Assembly (NCBI RefSeq): GCF_028009165.1
Contig: NC_079241.1
Span: forward strand, 7,316,001-7,380,000
Source: Akanthomyces muscarius
Lineage: Eukaryota; Ascomycota; Sordariomycetes; Hypocreales; Cordycipitaceae
DNA: 64,000 nt
Direction: 5' to 3'
Under the pieces are notes generated by a model. That model was not told where the DNA came from and ran no database searches. It was given only the letters and a program-made list of their open reading frames with translations. Positions 22,900-34,995 of this stretch are shown piece by piece. Made by a program: the position numbers and the translations under genes. The stretch's first letter is position 1. Each line of letters opens with the position of its first letter.

Positions 22900-24205
22900 C
22901 TATGGATGGCCGCCTCGTGGCTCAGCAGGCGGCACCGCCGAGTTCGGCCTAGTATCCCGCCGCACATCGTACATCGTGTCCACCCTCACGCCGTTCTTAT
23001 CTTCAAATAGCCCTTCCAGACTGTCTCCCCTCGATTGGACCCTCTCAACTGTTGTCTTGGTCTTGATGGAGAGGTGCGCCATAGCGCGCAGCTCCGCAAG
23101 CTCAGCATCGTTATTGTCTGTCTCGTCGCCTTCCGACGTGAGCCGCGCGCTGCCCTTGCGGGAGCTCCGCGAGCTATGCTGCTTATGCGACGGCACTGCA
23201 CTTTTGATGCTACCTGCAGCGTTGCGGAACCAGATGAGCACGGTGTGCAGCGTCGGGATGCTGCCGCATACAATCATGAGGAACAGCTCGCCGGTAACCC
23301 AGACGAAAATATCGTACGTAGCCCACGTCTGGTCGGTGCGGTTGGCGAGCTCGGCGAGGTACTGTGTTTTGATACCGGAGCAGATGGATGTGAGGATGTT
23401 GAGGCCGAAGACGATTGTGAGCTGTATCTTTTCGGTCGTCGTGTTGTTCAGTTGCCAGAAGATAGTTGCCGGAATGATGGCGAGACTGGCATCGGTAAAT
23501 GTGTTGAACGCTGCAACTGTTAGAGACATGCGGCCTGGCTTGCCGAAAATGAAATTTTGACTTACCTCCAGTAAATGTTCCAAACGAGGACATGACATGA
23601 GGGTTCATGCATTTGCCCACGACCCGCTGGTCCCAGAGCGCTTTGGCTGGGGTACATTGCGCGAACGTCAATGTTGAGCAGGCAATAGCAACGAGGCTAG
23701 CGAGAGTCACCGGCACAATCCACAGAAATATGCGTTGCCATCGCAGCTCAGTCAGTTGAATAATCGCGAGCAATAGTGCCGCAACAGAGATTTTGCCCGC
23801 CGCAACGCCCAAAATGCCAAACACCTGGCTGAGCCAGTTAAGGAACAGCACATTGGCGACATTGTCGGGTCCCGTTTTGGCAACATCATGAATATGCATC
23901 GATCCTCCTTTTTGCGCGTATAGGGTGAGCACAATACTCCATCCTGTAAAACAAAGCTGCGTAGTCACCGAGCACGTTATTAGCACTGGCGGAAAGGGTC
24001 ACACTTGATGGAGACAGGATTGACAAGGGCATACCATGGCAAAAATCATAAAAATATCGTCCCACCCGAACATACGGTTGCGAATGCGGACGACAACGCG
24101 GAGCATGGCCGTGATGCCCGCCAGCGCCGTCAGCGACCACAGGACGCTGATGAGGACAGGGCCGCGGTCTGGGACATCATCGCCCCTAGATTCGACGCCA
24201 CCCAT
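22900..24205 (-). CDS. Rhodopsin/PTH11-like seven-helix membrane protein
   Basis: Three exons (24205-24035, 23956-23566, 23510-22900) give 390 aa. The sequence runs through about seven hydrophobic segments. The opening VLISVLWSLTALAGITAMLR and RNRMFGWDDIFMIFAM are the typical start of the fungal rhodopsin-like/PTH11-related integral membrane family. Later come LNWLSQVFGILG, FLWIVPVTLASLVAIACS, and FNTFTDASLAIIPATIFWQL with the conserved FTDxxLAxxP block, then a cytoplasmic Ser-rich tail. In plant-pathogenic fungi relatives act as surface-sensing G-protein-coupled receptors, but most members have no known ligand. There is no N-terminal CFEM domain. The first ATG in frame after an upstream stop is 24205. 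Confidence 0.87.
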
Positions 24206-26150
24206 GGGATTTCGGGGCTCGAAAACAGAAGGCAGCGCTTCCAACTTCACAAGTGAGACGCAGTCGACCAGTCCCTATTCCATTGATTATAGTCTCGTCA
24301 TCCGGGGCGAGCGGGGAGGTAGTCAGACTAATACTGGTAGATTTTGTAAAGGAGGGCGGGAACAGACCGGAGCACTTTGTGTTTAATATCCGCTGTCGAG
24401 GAGAGGGGGCTGTAAGAAGACAAGGACTTGCGCTCTAACAAGTGATCTCCATGACCGACCGGCCTTGAAACTAGTTTCTTGGCCCACTGAAGATGGGGCA
24501 CTTTGTTTCTTTTCCGCCCATCCCTTGTTAGTTTCTTGGAATGTGGATGGACGAGCCGTGCCGAGAGGGGGGACGAGCAAAAGAAAGAAAAAGAACAGGC
24601 CATGCAAGGTTCCGCGTGTATATCTAGCTATTCCCTTGTGCATGCGTGGACCTCTTCATCCCGCCCGGCTGCATTATGTCGAGGAACGGAGTGAGTCCTG
24701 GGTGCCGTCCCACAGCAGGAGTGAGCCTGTTCAAGCCGAGTCCAGTGAGCAAAGAAGGCCTAGTGCCCTTTGTGTGCGCTCATGTGTGCAGTAGGCAAGC
24801 GTCCGAGACTTGATACGATCAAGGATGAGCTGTCGGCTCGGTACATACGCATAAATGCCGTTTGCCTTGTTCAACTCAGCGGGAGACCAGGTACTTTTTT
24901 GGAGCCTCGAAACACGCCCAGGGGCAACTATTATCCTTCCTGGCTCCCAATATGTGGCTTTCAGGTGCGCATTTCGCATATTCCAATTGGAGGCGGCAAC
25001 TCGACAAAGAAGCAAAACCAGTCCCTCGGTGTATTGCAAACCAGCAGGCAAGCCATCTTCCTGCGCTTGCTTTTCCTTTCCGCTAATGCCACGTTTGTTT
25101 CTGTGCAGCAGTCTTGGACAGCACACCAACTCTGAGAAGCAATGGAGCAACACCTCAGTTCAGCCCACATCCAGCAACGTGCTAGGACCGGCTAGGGGCG
25201 TCTTCCCGTCCCGTCCGGCGTCATAAGTCGTTCACACTGGACGACCGGCGCGGGGACAAGGGGATACTGGGAGAACACTGGGAGGACCAAATAAAAAGCC
25301 CCGTTCGAAACTAGCCACTCAGCCAACAGCGTAGGTGGCGGCCCAGCTCCGTCTCAAGGTGACATTTGGCAATGTAGAAACCCCGCTAAAAGCAGGAGGA
25401 GGCGTCGACAAGCTTGGGGCTAAAAAAATTCAGCACATGACCGGCTCGTTGAGACTGTGTTTCGGGTGGCCGATGGCCTTCCGCGTTTTACGTGTCAAGC
25501 TGTGCTGACGACTAGATGTTAAAAGGGCAGTGTGTCTCACACTATCAGGATGTATCGAGATAGCTGTGCGCTGCGACAGCCCCGTCGCCGCCCATTTACT
25601 GTCAGTCTCCATCCAAGACAGGCTGTCAGGTCATAAATCATGATTCAAGTGCTAATTAGCTAGGCTGAGGCCATCGTTTCGCTGCATAACAGCGCTTGGC
25701 AGGCACAGGGACCATCAGCAACTACTGGTACAAGTACATCATTATTCCCAGAAACTACTGATACTGGTTGGCCAAATTCTAAGTAGGAACGACAATTGGT
25801 TAGGCGTAGGGCCTTGTGCCCCTCATCGTCAACGCCCCCGTCGCTTATCCCTGATACCCGCAGTGTCCGACTCGGGTTATGCTTGCCAGTCACTAACGTA
25901 CAATGTTGAGGTGGATGAATTGTTGTCTACCAGTACAAACTAGTGGTGGTAATTTGCGTGATTTTCGGATAAAAAAGAAACAAGGCACGGAGACAAGAGA
26001 CAACCTTTTTTTGATCGGCCATCACCCCCAGCAAGCACCACGCCTCAGAAAAAGCAAGGTTCGCCCGCCGCTTCTGGATGACAGGTTTCCAGCAAGCCTG
26101 CAGGCCCATCCCGTCCTCGTTTTAACCCCCAGTTCTTCCAAAACAAAGCC
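24206..26150. other. 1.9-kb gene-free interval
   Basis: It separates two genes pointing away from each other (rhodopsin-like, minus; O-methyltransferase, plus). Many short open frames exist on both strands but none resembles a family or shows consistent splicing. Probably promoters and spacer. Confidence 0.4.
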
Positions 26151-27747
26151 ATGGAGCCCTCCTTGGCCTCCCAAGCACCCACCCCCGACGTTGACGTTCT
26201 CATCGCGCAGCTGCAGGCCATCGTCGCCGACCCCAAGGGTTCTACCGTCGCATTGGCTATTGACGACACCAAGCGACAGCAACTCAGGCAATTGACGCGC
26301 GCTGCCTCTTTCGCTCTAGAGGAGCCCTTCGAGACGGTCCAGCGTCTTGTATATTCTGTAAGCCTCACCACCCCTGCTCGACGCCATTGTAGTGCGAAAA
26401 CGGGCTGCGGGCTTTGTCACACTGCATATGTCATACAACGTGAGATCTGACCCGACTTTTATTCTTTCATCTCAGCCTCTTCCGTTGATCACTACGCGCA
26501 TCGCGCAGGAGCACAAGCTCTTTGCTACGCTCGCAGGCGCCAGTGGCAACCCCGTGACATTTGATGCGCTGAGAGAGGCAACCGGCCTGCAGGCCGCTGT
26601 GCTTGAGTCGGTCGTGGACTATCTCGGTACGCAGGGCATGCTCAGCGAGCCAGAACGTGGGCAGTATGCGCCGACGGGCCTCACACAGCTCATGATCGCG
26701 CCACTGTTCCAGGATGCCATTACTCATTTGTGAGTGCTTTTCTCATCGAACAGGCCCTCCCGCTCCAGCAGCATCTGTCCCTTCAGCAACCCTATTCTCT
26801 TATCCACCCCTACCTTTTTCTACCATCATCTTTTCAACAGACAGTTTGCTTCTCTTCTTCCATATGATTAACTATTTACACAATGCCAGCCACGACAACT
26901 GCCTCCCCGCCTTTGGTGCTCTCAATACCGTGCTCTCCAACACTACCCAAAAACTCAACGCGTTCAAAGTTGGGCAGCACTCTTCCGTCGACTTTTACAC
27001 ATGGCTTGAGACGCACCCCGTCCAACAAGGTGCTTTTCATCGGTTTATGGAGGCGCAATTCGCCAGCCTGCCGACCTGGCTCGACGCCGTCGACTTTGGA
27101 TCCGAAATGAGCGCTGGTCTCTTTTCGCCCGAGCAAGTGGCTTTTGTGGATGTCGGCGGCGGCAACGGCCAGCAGATTGCTGCACTCAAAGCGAAAATCC
27201 CAGACCTTCAGGGCAGACTAGTCCTGCAGGATCGGCCAGTTGTGCTAGAGAAGGCGCTCGAGGTGGAGGGCATGGAGAAAATGAGCTATGATTACCTGAC
27301 GGAGCAGCCGGTCAAAAGTGCGTGTGTTTCTCTGTCTGAATTTGTGCCCTTTCCTCTTTGCTTATTTTCCCACCCCACGGGTTTTTGTTTGTTCATATTC
27401 TTACTAAAATGTGTCTAGACGCCAGCGTGTACTACTTTCGCCAAATTATGCACAACAACGACGACGCCACCTGCATCCGCATCCTCCAATCGCAGCTTCC
27501 CGCAATGGGCGCCGCCAGCGTCATCATAATTGACGACAAGTGCCTGTCTGACGAAAAGCCGCCGCAGGATAGCCCTGGGATCGAGTACACTGCCGGGCTG
27601 AGCATCGCCATGGAAGCCATGTTCAACGCGCAGGAGCGGCGCGAGGCGCACTGGCGGGCGTTGCTACCCCGGGCAGGGCTGGCCATCAAGGAGATTCGTA
27701 AGTTTACCAAGTTCGAAGATTCCGTTATTATTGCAATCAAGCAATAG
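26151..27747 (+). CDS. SAM-dependent O-methyltransferase (COMT type)
   Basis: Four exons (26151-26357, 26476-26729, 26890-27317, 27419-27747) give 405 aa. The N-terminal half holds a winged-helix dimerisation region (VTFDALREATGLQAAVLESV). The C-terminal half is the methyltransferase fold, with the SAM-binding glycine motif VAFVDVGGGNGQQ and RLVLQDRPVVLEKA. Then come the VYYFRQIMHNNDD block after the third splice and a DDKCLSDEKPP region. The final AGLAIKEIRKFTKFEDSVIIA is typical of fungal family-2 O-methyltransferases. These transfer a methyl group to a phenol or enol hydroxyl, often in secondary metabolism; the substrate cannot be told. There is no backbone synthase nearby. Convergent with the XlnR-like gene, with only 98 bp between stop codons. 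Confidence 0.9.
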
Positions 27748-27845
27748 AGCTTTGAACGTGCGAGGGATCTGAATGGGGCAGTGTAAGGTCTTGAGGGTGT
27801 CGCATATATTTATGAGTTGATGCGTATTTAAATTGGGTATCACCA

Positions 27846-30602
27846 TTACAGGCCCAGGCCACGCGAACCCTTCGTCCATCTATATAGTGATAGCGCCCGG
27901 CGCCGCGCTCGATGCTCCTCCAAATTCGTCGTGCCCGCTCCACGTACCGCGTACAGCGTCGATCGCACCACGCGACGAAAGTTTTTCTATCGAAAGTCAG
28001 CTGTGTAATCGTATCGTCTAGTAGCTGAAGAAATCTTACCTGAAATTCCGTGCTGAGCGTGACGACGCAAACTTCATGCGCTCGGATAATATTCTCACAG
28101 GCCTGCTCCACCGACTCGTTCGGCCCGAGCTGCGGCATACGATCCGCAAAGAGCAGCAGAATGAAGCTGCCCTGCAGCAGATAGATGCCAAAAAGATACG
28201 ACATAAACGTCAGCTCCGGGTCAATGGTGAGAATTGTCGACACGGACTGCGAGGCGGAAATGGCATGCGAAGCACACTCGGTAAACCGTTTCGAGGTAAT
28301 CCAGTCGTCGCCGTCGTCTAGCATGGAAATGGCATCCCATTTGCCGTGCAGCAGGACGTGCAAGACGTGTAGGATATGTGTGCTGTACGCCTTGACGAGG
28401 CGAATGCGGGAATGGCTACTGTCTATGGGAGGCAGCCCAACGTTCATGCCCATGGGCATGTCGCTAAAGCCGCGCAAAGGCGCGTCACCGCCAAGACTGT
28501 CCAGGCTCAGTTCAAAATCAGCAAGCAGTTTCGAAATAACCATGACGGAATGTATGTCGTCGAGACCGCCGAGGCGTGGATGATGCCGTCTGTGGTGCAA
28601 TTCAATGATGTCGCCGAGAATGGCCATGAGCGGCAAGAAAGATTCAAAGAAGCCAGTGCCCGACGCCAACGTGGGCGGTCCGACATGGCGCACCGGGAGC
28701 TCATTTAGGGGTATGGAGTCGAGGTTCTCCCACACATATTCGGGTAAGGGTGCTTGAATTTGTGAGCAACGATGCCGCCGTGCTGAACATTCTCACTTAC
28801 TGTAAACCTCGCAGTATGAGTCTGGGATACTGAGGATAGTGTTGAATGACAGGGACAAATGTCTGTCTAGACTGTACAGAAGCCAAAAAACGCGTCGGCA
28901 CTCTTCTCTCCTCTCGACGGATTGCAGAGTCAACGGGTCCTGCTCACGACGGCATACGCATAGGGGGTTGGCGCATGGCGAAAGCGGTCCAGGACATCTT
29001 TCATCCTCTCTGTTCATCTTTAGCGAAAAGGCCAGCCTTGTTGCTTTCGACCACCACTTGTGGCTGTCCGATTTGAAGTCGCCTCCAGAAACGGCAATGG
29101 ACAATAGTATATACGTCAACACATCGTCAACAACGCCTGCGGGCTCATTAGCAGATGTCAATGTTGGCACTGCACTCGTTGCCGCCATGCTGGGATGTGT
29201 ATCTTCATGCTCAGCGCGGAGACCGCCATGAATCCGCCGCCATCGATCTGGGTCACGCGCAGAAACCAAGGATGTCGCCAGTTCATACAATTCGTTGACA
29301 ATTTTCGCTCTGGTGCCAGGTACATGCAGGATCATGACGTCTGCTGTCTGAGCGACACACCATAATATTGTAGCTAGCAACGCCGGGGTAGTTTGCCGAG
29401 GGTGAGTCGAGTGTAGAATCGATCTTTTACGAAAAATGCGCGTGAGAATGTATGGTGATGCTCCACGAAACAGCGAGCTACCAGGGTCGGTGAGGAAAAT
29501 CTCAAGGAGATCACAGGCGACAGAAGCCGGTATGATCTTACAAGTGTACGGGAGAACGGGCTGAAGGAACTTGTAGCTGCATTCTTCCGTCGGGGCTTTG
29601 GTACCGTAGTCGTAGCTGTTTGTCTCAGCGATGCTAATGACCCCAAAGGATTCTCGGTGCCGGTGGCGGCTACTAGTGGACGGTCTTGGTGCATATCTAT
29701 GGTAGCCTGTGCCATAGTCGTTGGCTGTCGCGCCATTAGCAGGCGATGGATAGCCAGCGCTGTCGTCCGACACGAGCGCTTCGGGATCAGGCAAGCCGTC
29801 GGGGCCAGTCATGGAGGCTATGCGAGACCGGGGCTTCCTGAAGTGGCCGTCCACCGGACCGTACGGGTACTGATGCGCCGGCGGTATTTGGTGGACAAGG
29901 GACGAGACGTTAAGGGCGGCGGAGATGCGCTGCTGCGAACGGGCTTCGCTAGTCGGCTGGAGCTCGTACGACTGTACGCTAGGGAGTGGCGAGGCAGTTT
30001 GTTCTGGTGGCGGTTCGGACGTCGGTTTATAGAAGGCGGGCGGGTTGGGTGCAGCATGAGGAGGCGAAAGCAGTGAGGGCGACGACTGCTGGCTGGAAGC
30101 ATGCGTCGGCTGGAGTTTGGGGTCGCTGTTGGTGGACGCATTGGTCGAGGCAGAAGCGGGTAAGCGACCACGCTTCTTGACTTGGCGGTTGTAGCGACAA
30201 GTATATCCGTAGTCTGGGAGGTGTCAGTGTCCAATCGGGTATAATGGAAACAGGTTCTGGGCAAGGGAAATCGGCGTCGTCGCCCGGCGCATGGTGGGAC
30301 GGACGTCAAGCGAGACCTGGAAGCCGTGAGAACGGCTTGTCTTACCTTGGCAACGTCGGCAGGGACTGGGGGACTGTTAGCCCAAGTTGACACGGCGGCA
30401 TACTCGCAGCTCCAGAGGGGACTCACTACTCGCCATTGCAGCGGGTGCGGGAGGTGCTGCACTTGTCGCAAGCTCGGCGGGTGCGTTTGCGCGGGCGGGC
30501 ATGTTCTTGGGGTCCAGAGGGACTGGTGGCAGCGGGCGACTGGCTATCGGGATCGGGATCGGGGCCGCTGTCGGCGGTCATGCTGACGTCGGGTGCCGAC
30601 AT
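27846..30602 (-). CDS. XlnR/AraR-family Zn2Cys6 regulator
   Basis: Five exons (30602-30427, 30365-30346, 30213-28801, 28752-28040, 27986-27846) give 820 aa. The zinc cluster (cysteines 45, 48, 55, 61, 64, 71; ACDKC, RTRCNGEYPCRRCQ, YTCRYNRQ) is built from three exons, the middle one only 20 nt. The middle region (RKRSILHSTHPRQTTPALLA; DVLTYILLSIAVSGGDFKSD; RVFWLLYSLDRHLSLSFNT) and the C-terminus (HEVCVVTLSTEFQ, then LSLYRW after the last splice) match XlnR/Xyr1-type activators of hemicellulase and pentose-catabolism genes. The last acceptor at 27987 was chosen because it alone yields the family ending. At 820 aa and with a short N-terminus before the zinc cluster, it may be an AraR/Ara1-like paralogue rather than XlnR itself. 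Nuclear. Confidence 0.86.
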
Positions 30603-30862
30603 GAACTATCACCAACGAGCAGCAACGTCGGGGGACAACAGGGTGGGTTCGGCGTGTGGCAGAATCGTGAGAATTTACCCGAGGTGTTACCAATGCGGTC
30701 TTGGCGCGGCAGCGATATGGAGCGCGAAGGCGGGAGAGGTGAGGAGATGGCGATTGAGGGAAGATTGTAGGAAGGGCCCGGTACAAAAAGGAGATGAGCG
30801 GGAGGGGGGGTCTGTAGTAGAAAAGCTTAAAGTGAGCCTTGGGTCGTGATGGTGTCGACCTG

Positions 30863-30882
30863 GGCAGTTGGCAGTTGGCAGG
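30863..30882 (+). repeat. 20-bp inverted repeat, left arm
   Basis: GGCAGTTGGCAGTTGGCAGG, the reverse complement of 31428-31447. Each arm is itself a small direct repeat of GGCAGTT. Confidence 0.75.
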
Positions 30883-31427
30883 TTACACCGGTGCTTGTGA
30901 GGCGCAACCTACCTACTTTACCTAGGTGCTTTGTTAGGCAAGCCACAGGTTCTTCCCTGCAGGTACATAGGTACCTGAGTAAAGTGGCAAGTCGGTGGTC
31001 GAGCACTAAATCCTTGAGCAGTTCAGTCACTCAGCTGGCTCCCTTCCAGTACCTGTAGGTACTTTTTAGCTGTGACAGTGGCGCAGCGACAACCGGTTTG
31101 CGGGGTTCTCCAGCGCGCTCGGGTCCCCGAACAGGATGGGCCTGCAGTTCACAAACTCATCACAGGTTCTGGTTGTCGGTCGGCCAGCCGGCCAAGACTC
31201 AGTATCCAAATTTTGCTTCCAATGTGATACCATGAGGCTTCGATTCCGTCCACATCACTCTTACCTTGCCATTCTCTAGTGTCCCTTCTATTCCCTTCTC
31301 CGCGTCTGTCACCTCTCCCGCCATGTCATCACCCAACTGCCAGCTGCCAAATCTGGCATAGCCTAACCATGGCTAGCGTCTTTAGGCTACTTGCACTGAC
31401 CTAGGTACCCTGAGTGCCTGTCCTGTG

Positions 31428-31447
31428 CCTGCCAACTGCCAACTGCC
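31428..31447 (-). repeat. 20-bp inverted repeat, right arm
   Basis: CCTGCCAACTGCCAACTGCC, pairing exactly with 30863-30882. Confidence 0.75.
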
Positions 31448-31704
31448 ACCTGCATGGCTTCCCGTCATCGGCAACGAGGCCAACTCCGCGCCCGCATAGG
31501 GCGGCTGCAAGGCATCATGGTCGCTCGCAAGCCAGAATAGGCCAACATAGACTGACTTTTGATGGCGGAAAGAGAAAGAGCGAGAGAGCTTACGCTTCCC
31601 CGAGGGAGTGCAATCCGGGCAACCTGGTCCAAGTCCAATCAGTATTTGGAGGCACCGGTGAACTGCTCAACCAGCTGAAAGAATAATAAGCAAGCTTTAG
31701 CTAT

Positions 31705-33000
31705 CTAGCTATGTAGCTTAGGAATCATTTCATCATAGAGAGTAGGAGATTGACTTAGAGGAACACTATAGTCAGCAAGGCAGACATACTGGTAGTTTGC
31801 AAGCTGATGGGCGTCCTGGACGCTTTGTAAGAAGTCATCGGGCGGGCACAGCCCGTCTCATCGAAGGCAAGCGCCTCCCCGGACTGTGCTCAATCGTAGT
31901 GTAGTGTGGTTCAGCTTCAAACGAATAGAATTATTTGCAGAGTGTCGTGAAGTCGGTCACTGGCTTGGTCTGCGCCTGTTTCGGATAAGCGTCTTGGCAA
32001 GCAATCTCTTCAGTGACTGATCGCGTGCCAAAAGCCGTAGTTTTGGAAATGGCCAGGCGACGATCATTGGCAAGAGGTGGGTGTTTGTCCGACGGGGCGG
32101 CATTGAAGTGATCCAGAGATATGGCTGTCATTACAGCCACAATGATTGCATCGTGGGTGAAGTCAGCCAACACAGGAACAGCGCTTATCGATCCACCCTG
32201 AGGCGGCTGATAGAATATCGTATTCACATAGGTTGGTTCAGATTTGGCTGCCGCAGTGCTGTGAATGCGCCAAAGGAGCTCATCGAGGCAGCCGATACCC
32301 TCCCCCCCTCCCCCCCCGGTACTCCTTCGAGTACTTCCAACCAACCCCGTAAGTATAGAAACCCGATACTCTCGTTAGTTTGGTGGGTAGCGTCCGGGAT
32401 GGCGCTACCTGCACTTGATTTCAAAAAATGGCCAAGTCCGAGCCTTTCCTCCGACAAAAATATTCCGCAGAAACTTTAGAAAGTTCCCAAGGCGTGTTCA
32501 TAACCACACATCAGCTGCATGAGATATGCCTGGTCGGCTGTGAGCTCCATCCCGGGAGCAATGGGTCTGTAGAGTCTTTCACAGTTACCGCCAGATATTT
32601 CTTCTTTTGTGCACTCTTCAGAGATGCCGAGTCTAAGTAAAGCCCTAAGCAAATTTCTCTTTGGGCCACTAAAATAGGTATTGAGAGTATTATTCACCTG
32701 GCTGTTGTTCTGGTATCACATAGTCCAAAGGTTCTAGGGTAGGCAGGTAATTCTTGGTAAACCTGCTGATTCAAGAGTCATGAGGCCGCTGGATTTATTC
32801 CTCATCCGTATTGCGAAATGAAATAGTCTAGCAAATCGTTGTGTACGAGTATTAACAACCGTCGGCGAATATGTGCTCTCAAAGACTCGTCCGCGAAGAG
32901 TATGTCTGTCATACCCAGGGTTGGTGAGCTTCCCGTCCTCGTCAGCAGCTTGGTGCAGGAGTTACGGAATTGCAAGTCGCCAGTGAACTATAGGCATCTT
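31705..33000 (-). pseudogene. Decayed histidine acid phosphatase
   Basis: Read from right to left, fragments of a secreted histidine acid phosphatase/phytase-like protein appear in order. These are FTKNYLPTLEPLDYVIPE (about 32805-32725), GMELTADQAYLMQLMCGYEH (32560-32490), FCGIFLSEE after a stop, and ADFTHDAIIVAVMTAISLD (about 32190-32130). The last contains the HD dipeptide that supplies the proton-donor Asp in this family. Then come LKLNHTTLRLSTVRGGACLR, a TGA, and DGLCPPDDF with LANYQYVCLADYSV (31870-31740), the usual C-terminus. At least two stops and two frame changes break it; one frame change coincides with the C/G homopolymers at 32298-32318. The N-terminal RHG motif is not found, and the right boundary is uncertain. 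Confidence 0.62.
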
Positions 33001-34995
33001 ATTGTAGCTACGGTCGAATTACTTTGTCCCGTTGGCTTTCCTAGCGTTTGTGCTGCTCCGCGGGAGGCGCTCTGGTGCGCATACCACGGCTAGCTTGCGC
33101 ATATAGGCCATGGTAACAGGGAAAGGATTTTTCTAACTGTTAACACGAGCACCAATAGCGCAAATTTCCACTGTGACAAATCTGAAAAAGTCATATGATG
33201 TCACCATGTCGGCATGTAAAGACTTATCGCTTGGATTTCATTAAAGATCTGAGCTAAATAGAGCTAGCAAAAATAAAGTTCCGCGTCTTTCGCGCCTTCG
33301 GGGCGCATGAGAACAGAAAGAACCGGCCACTTCATATTAACAGAGCCAGCGCTGACCCAAATGGATTGCCATCGTGCGATCCATCAGATGCACCAGTCCT
33401 TGCGATCAGCGATGCAAAGGCGATCCTGGCCATCGATGAAAATTAGACTACCCGCTGAATTTCGTTCCACCATATCCGACGGATCAGAAAAACATATCAT
33501 TCTAGGTCATGTTGTGGAGTGGCCAAATTTTCTTTTATTGGTGTTTCGTCCGCTTCTTGATTATTTAAGACTGAGTACTTGTATTCGAGGACGAGCAAGC
33601 TGTCATGGGCCTCCTGTTGCATAAAATATGCACAAAATGAGTGTACGCTTACCGATAGATGTTCCATGAGCGCAGACTAGCTCGTCGATTGAAGATCCGA
33701 CCAATTGATCATGTTGCCTTGACAGTACCAGACATCGAAGCAGCAACAAAGTGGTAGACCGAAACGCTGAACATGAAGCAAATTCTACCAATTGCTGATC
33801 ACGATCGCACCAATGATCCTAGGGAAAGCTTAGCCTAGCAGGGTCGCGGGCACGCGTGCACGAAGAAAAGGCGCCAGTGGCTAAGCTATTATTTATGATA
33901 AAATGAAGGCATTAAAGAAAGCCAGGAGCAATGGGGAAAATAACAGTAATAAGAAAATAAGAAAAATAAGAAGACTAAGAGAAATAGAGAACAATGCCAA
34001 AAGAAATAAGAAGATAAAGAAACAATAAGCTACTACTTCTACTAAAGTGACGTGCGTTTTTAGCATGCTACCTGTTTAGATGGCTGCAGGACCGATCATC
34101 ATTTGAGGCTATACTGTGCTTCTTTGCGAACGACTTTTTCAGGAGCAGACTATATCACTAGCAGGGAATCATATCTGAATAAGTGAGTTGTAGATTATGT
34201 AGTGTATAGGAATGTGTAAGGCTCGCACCGAGTTGCGTTTCACACGTAGATTTCGACACTTGAGATCAGTCGGTGAATACATTTGTACCTATCGATATCT
34301 CTCTCTCATATTGACCCTGCTATCCCGTTTTTGGGAAATATCGCAATCAAGGACTGGCCGTAGGTAGGTGCCCACTGTACTGACGGAAAGTGATGTCTAC
34401 GTGACTCGGCACAAGTACGTGATCATATTGAATTTGGTGGATGGCACTATCTCGCGCATACACCGATATGTTAACAGCTGTTGCAAGGCTTTGCCCTTTT
34501 GTGCATAACTGCATAGCAGCGATTTTTGAGCCAACAGAGTGTTCGCTCGCGACCGTTGCGTATCAAGTAGGCACATGGAAATTAGTGGCCACACTGCGAA
34601 TCCTAGCTATCGCAACCCAACCAATTCAACGCCATTTGCCCGCTGTCTACTTGGCCGCCGCCACCAGCGTACCGACCGTATAGACGCCATGTGATATGTT
34701 ATTTTGAAGAGGTTACAGTCGTCGGTTGGGATGATCCATTAGCATGAGCGCTTGTAGACGCATCGTTTTCCTCTTTGCTCAAATTTCCCAAGTTGGTGGC
34801 TTGTCTCCGATTATATCAGCCAGGTTTTCAGTTAGGCCACATCGAATGTCGTTTTTCCGAAGCCCGTGATAAATTGGCAAGAGTACTTGACAATCGTCAT
34901 TGAGGATTAATGCAGCTTGTTCCAGTCTAGCTATATGCGGTGTCACTCGAGAAATTCTTAATGCCCTGCACCCGCATCTTGTTCCCCTCCTCCTG
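33001..34995. other. Gene-poor interval with one AT-rich repeat
   Basis: No intact gene is supported. It may still hold unrecognisable N-terminal remains of the phosphatase (33000-33120). It carries repeat copy 3 at about 33872-34058. Confidence 0.4.
33872..34058 (+). repeat. Dispersed purine-strand AT-rich element, copy 3
   Basis: Starts GCCAGTGGCTAAGCTATTA and ends with CTACTACTTCTACTAAAGTG. The interior is nearly pure purine with AATAAGAAAATAAG runs. Its first 18 bases match the left end of the copy at 40496 almost exactly. Confidence 0.45.

Larger units (their letters stand above)
30603..31704. promoter_or_regulatory. Upstream region of the XlnR-like gene
   Basis: No gene is seen. It is rich in TACCT/AGGTA motifs (for example TACCTAGGTGC near 30918, GGTACCTG near 30968, CTAGGTACCC near 31401). 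It also carries a perfect 20-bp inverted repeat at 30863-30882 and 31428-31447. Confidence 0.4.

Noticed and set aside
26730..26889. Open frame across the second O-methyltransferase intron
   Set aside because: The retained sequence adds a Phe/Leu-rich insert absent from the family, and splicing 26729/26890 restores the frame.
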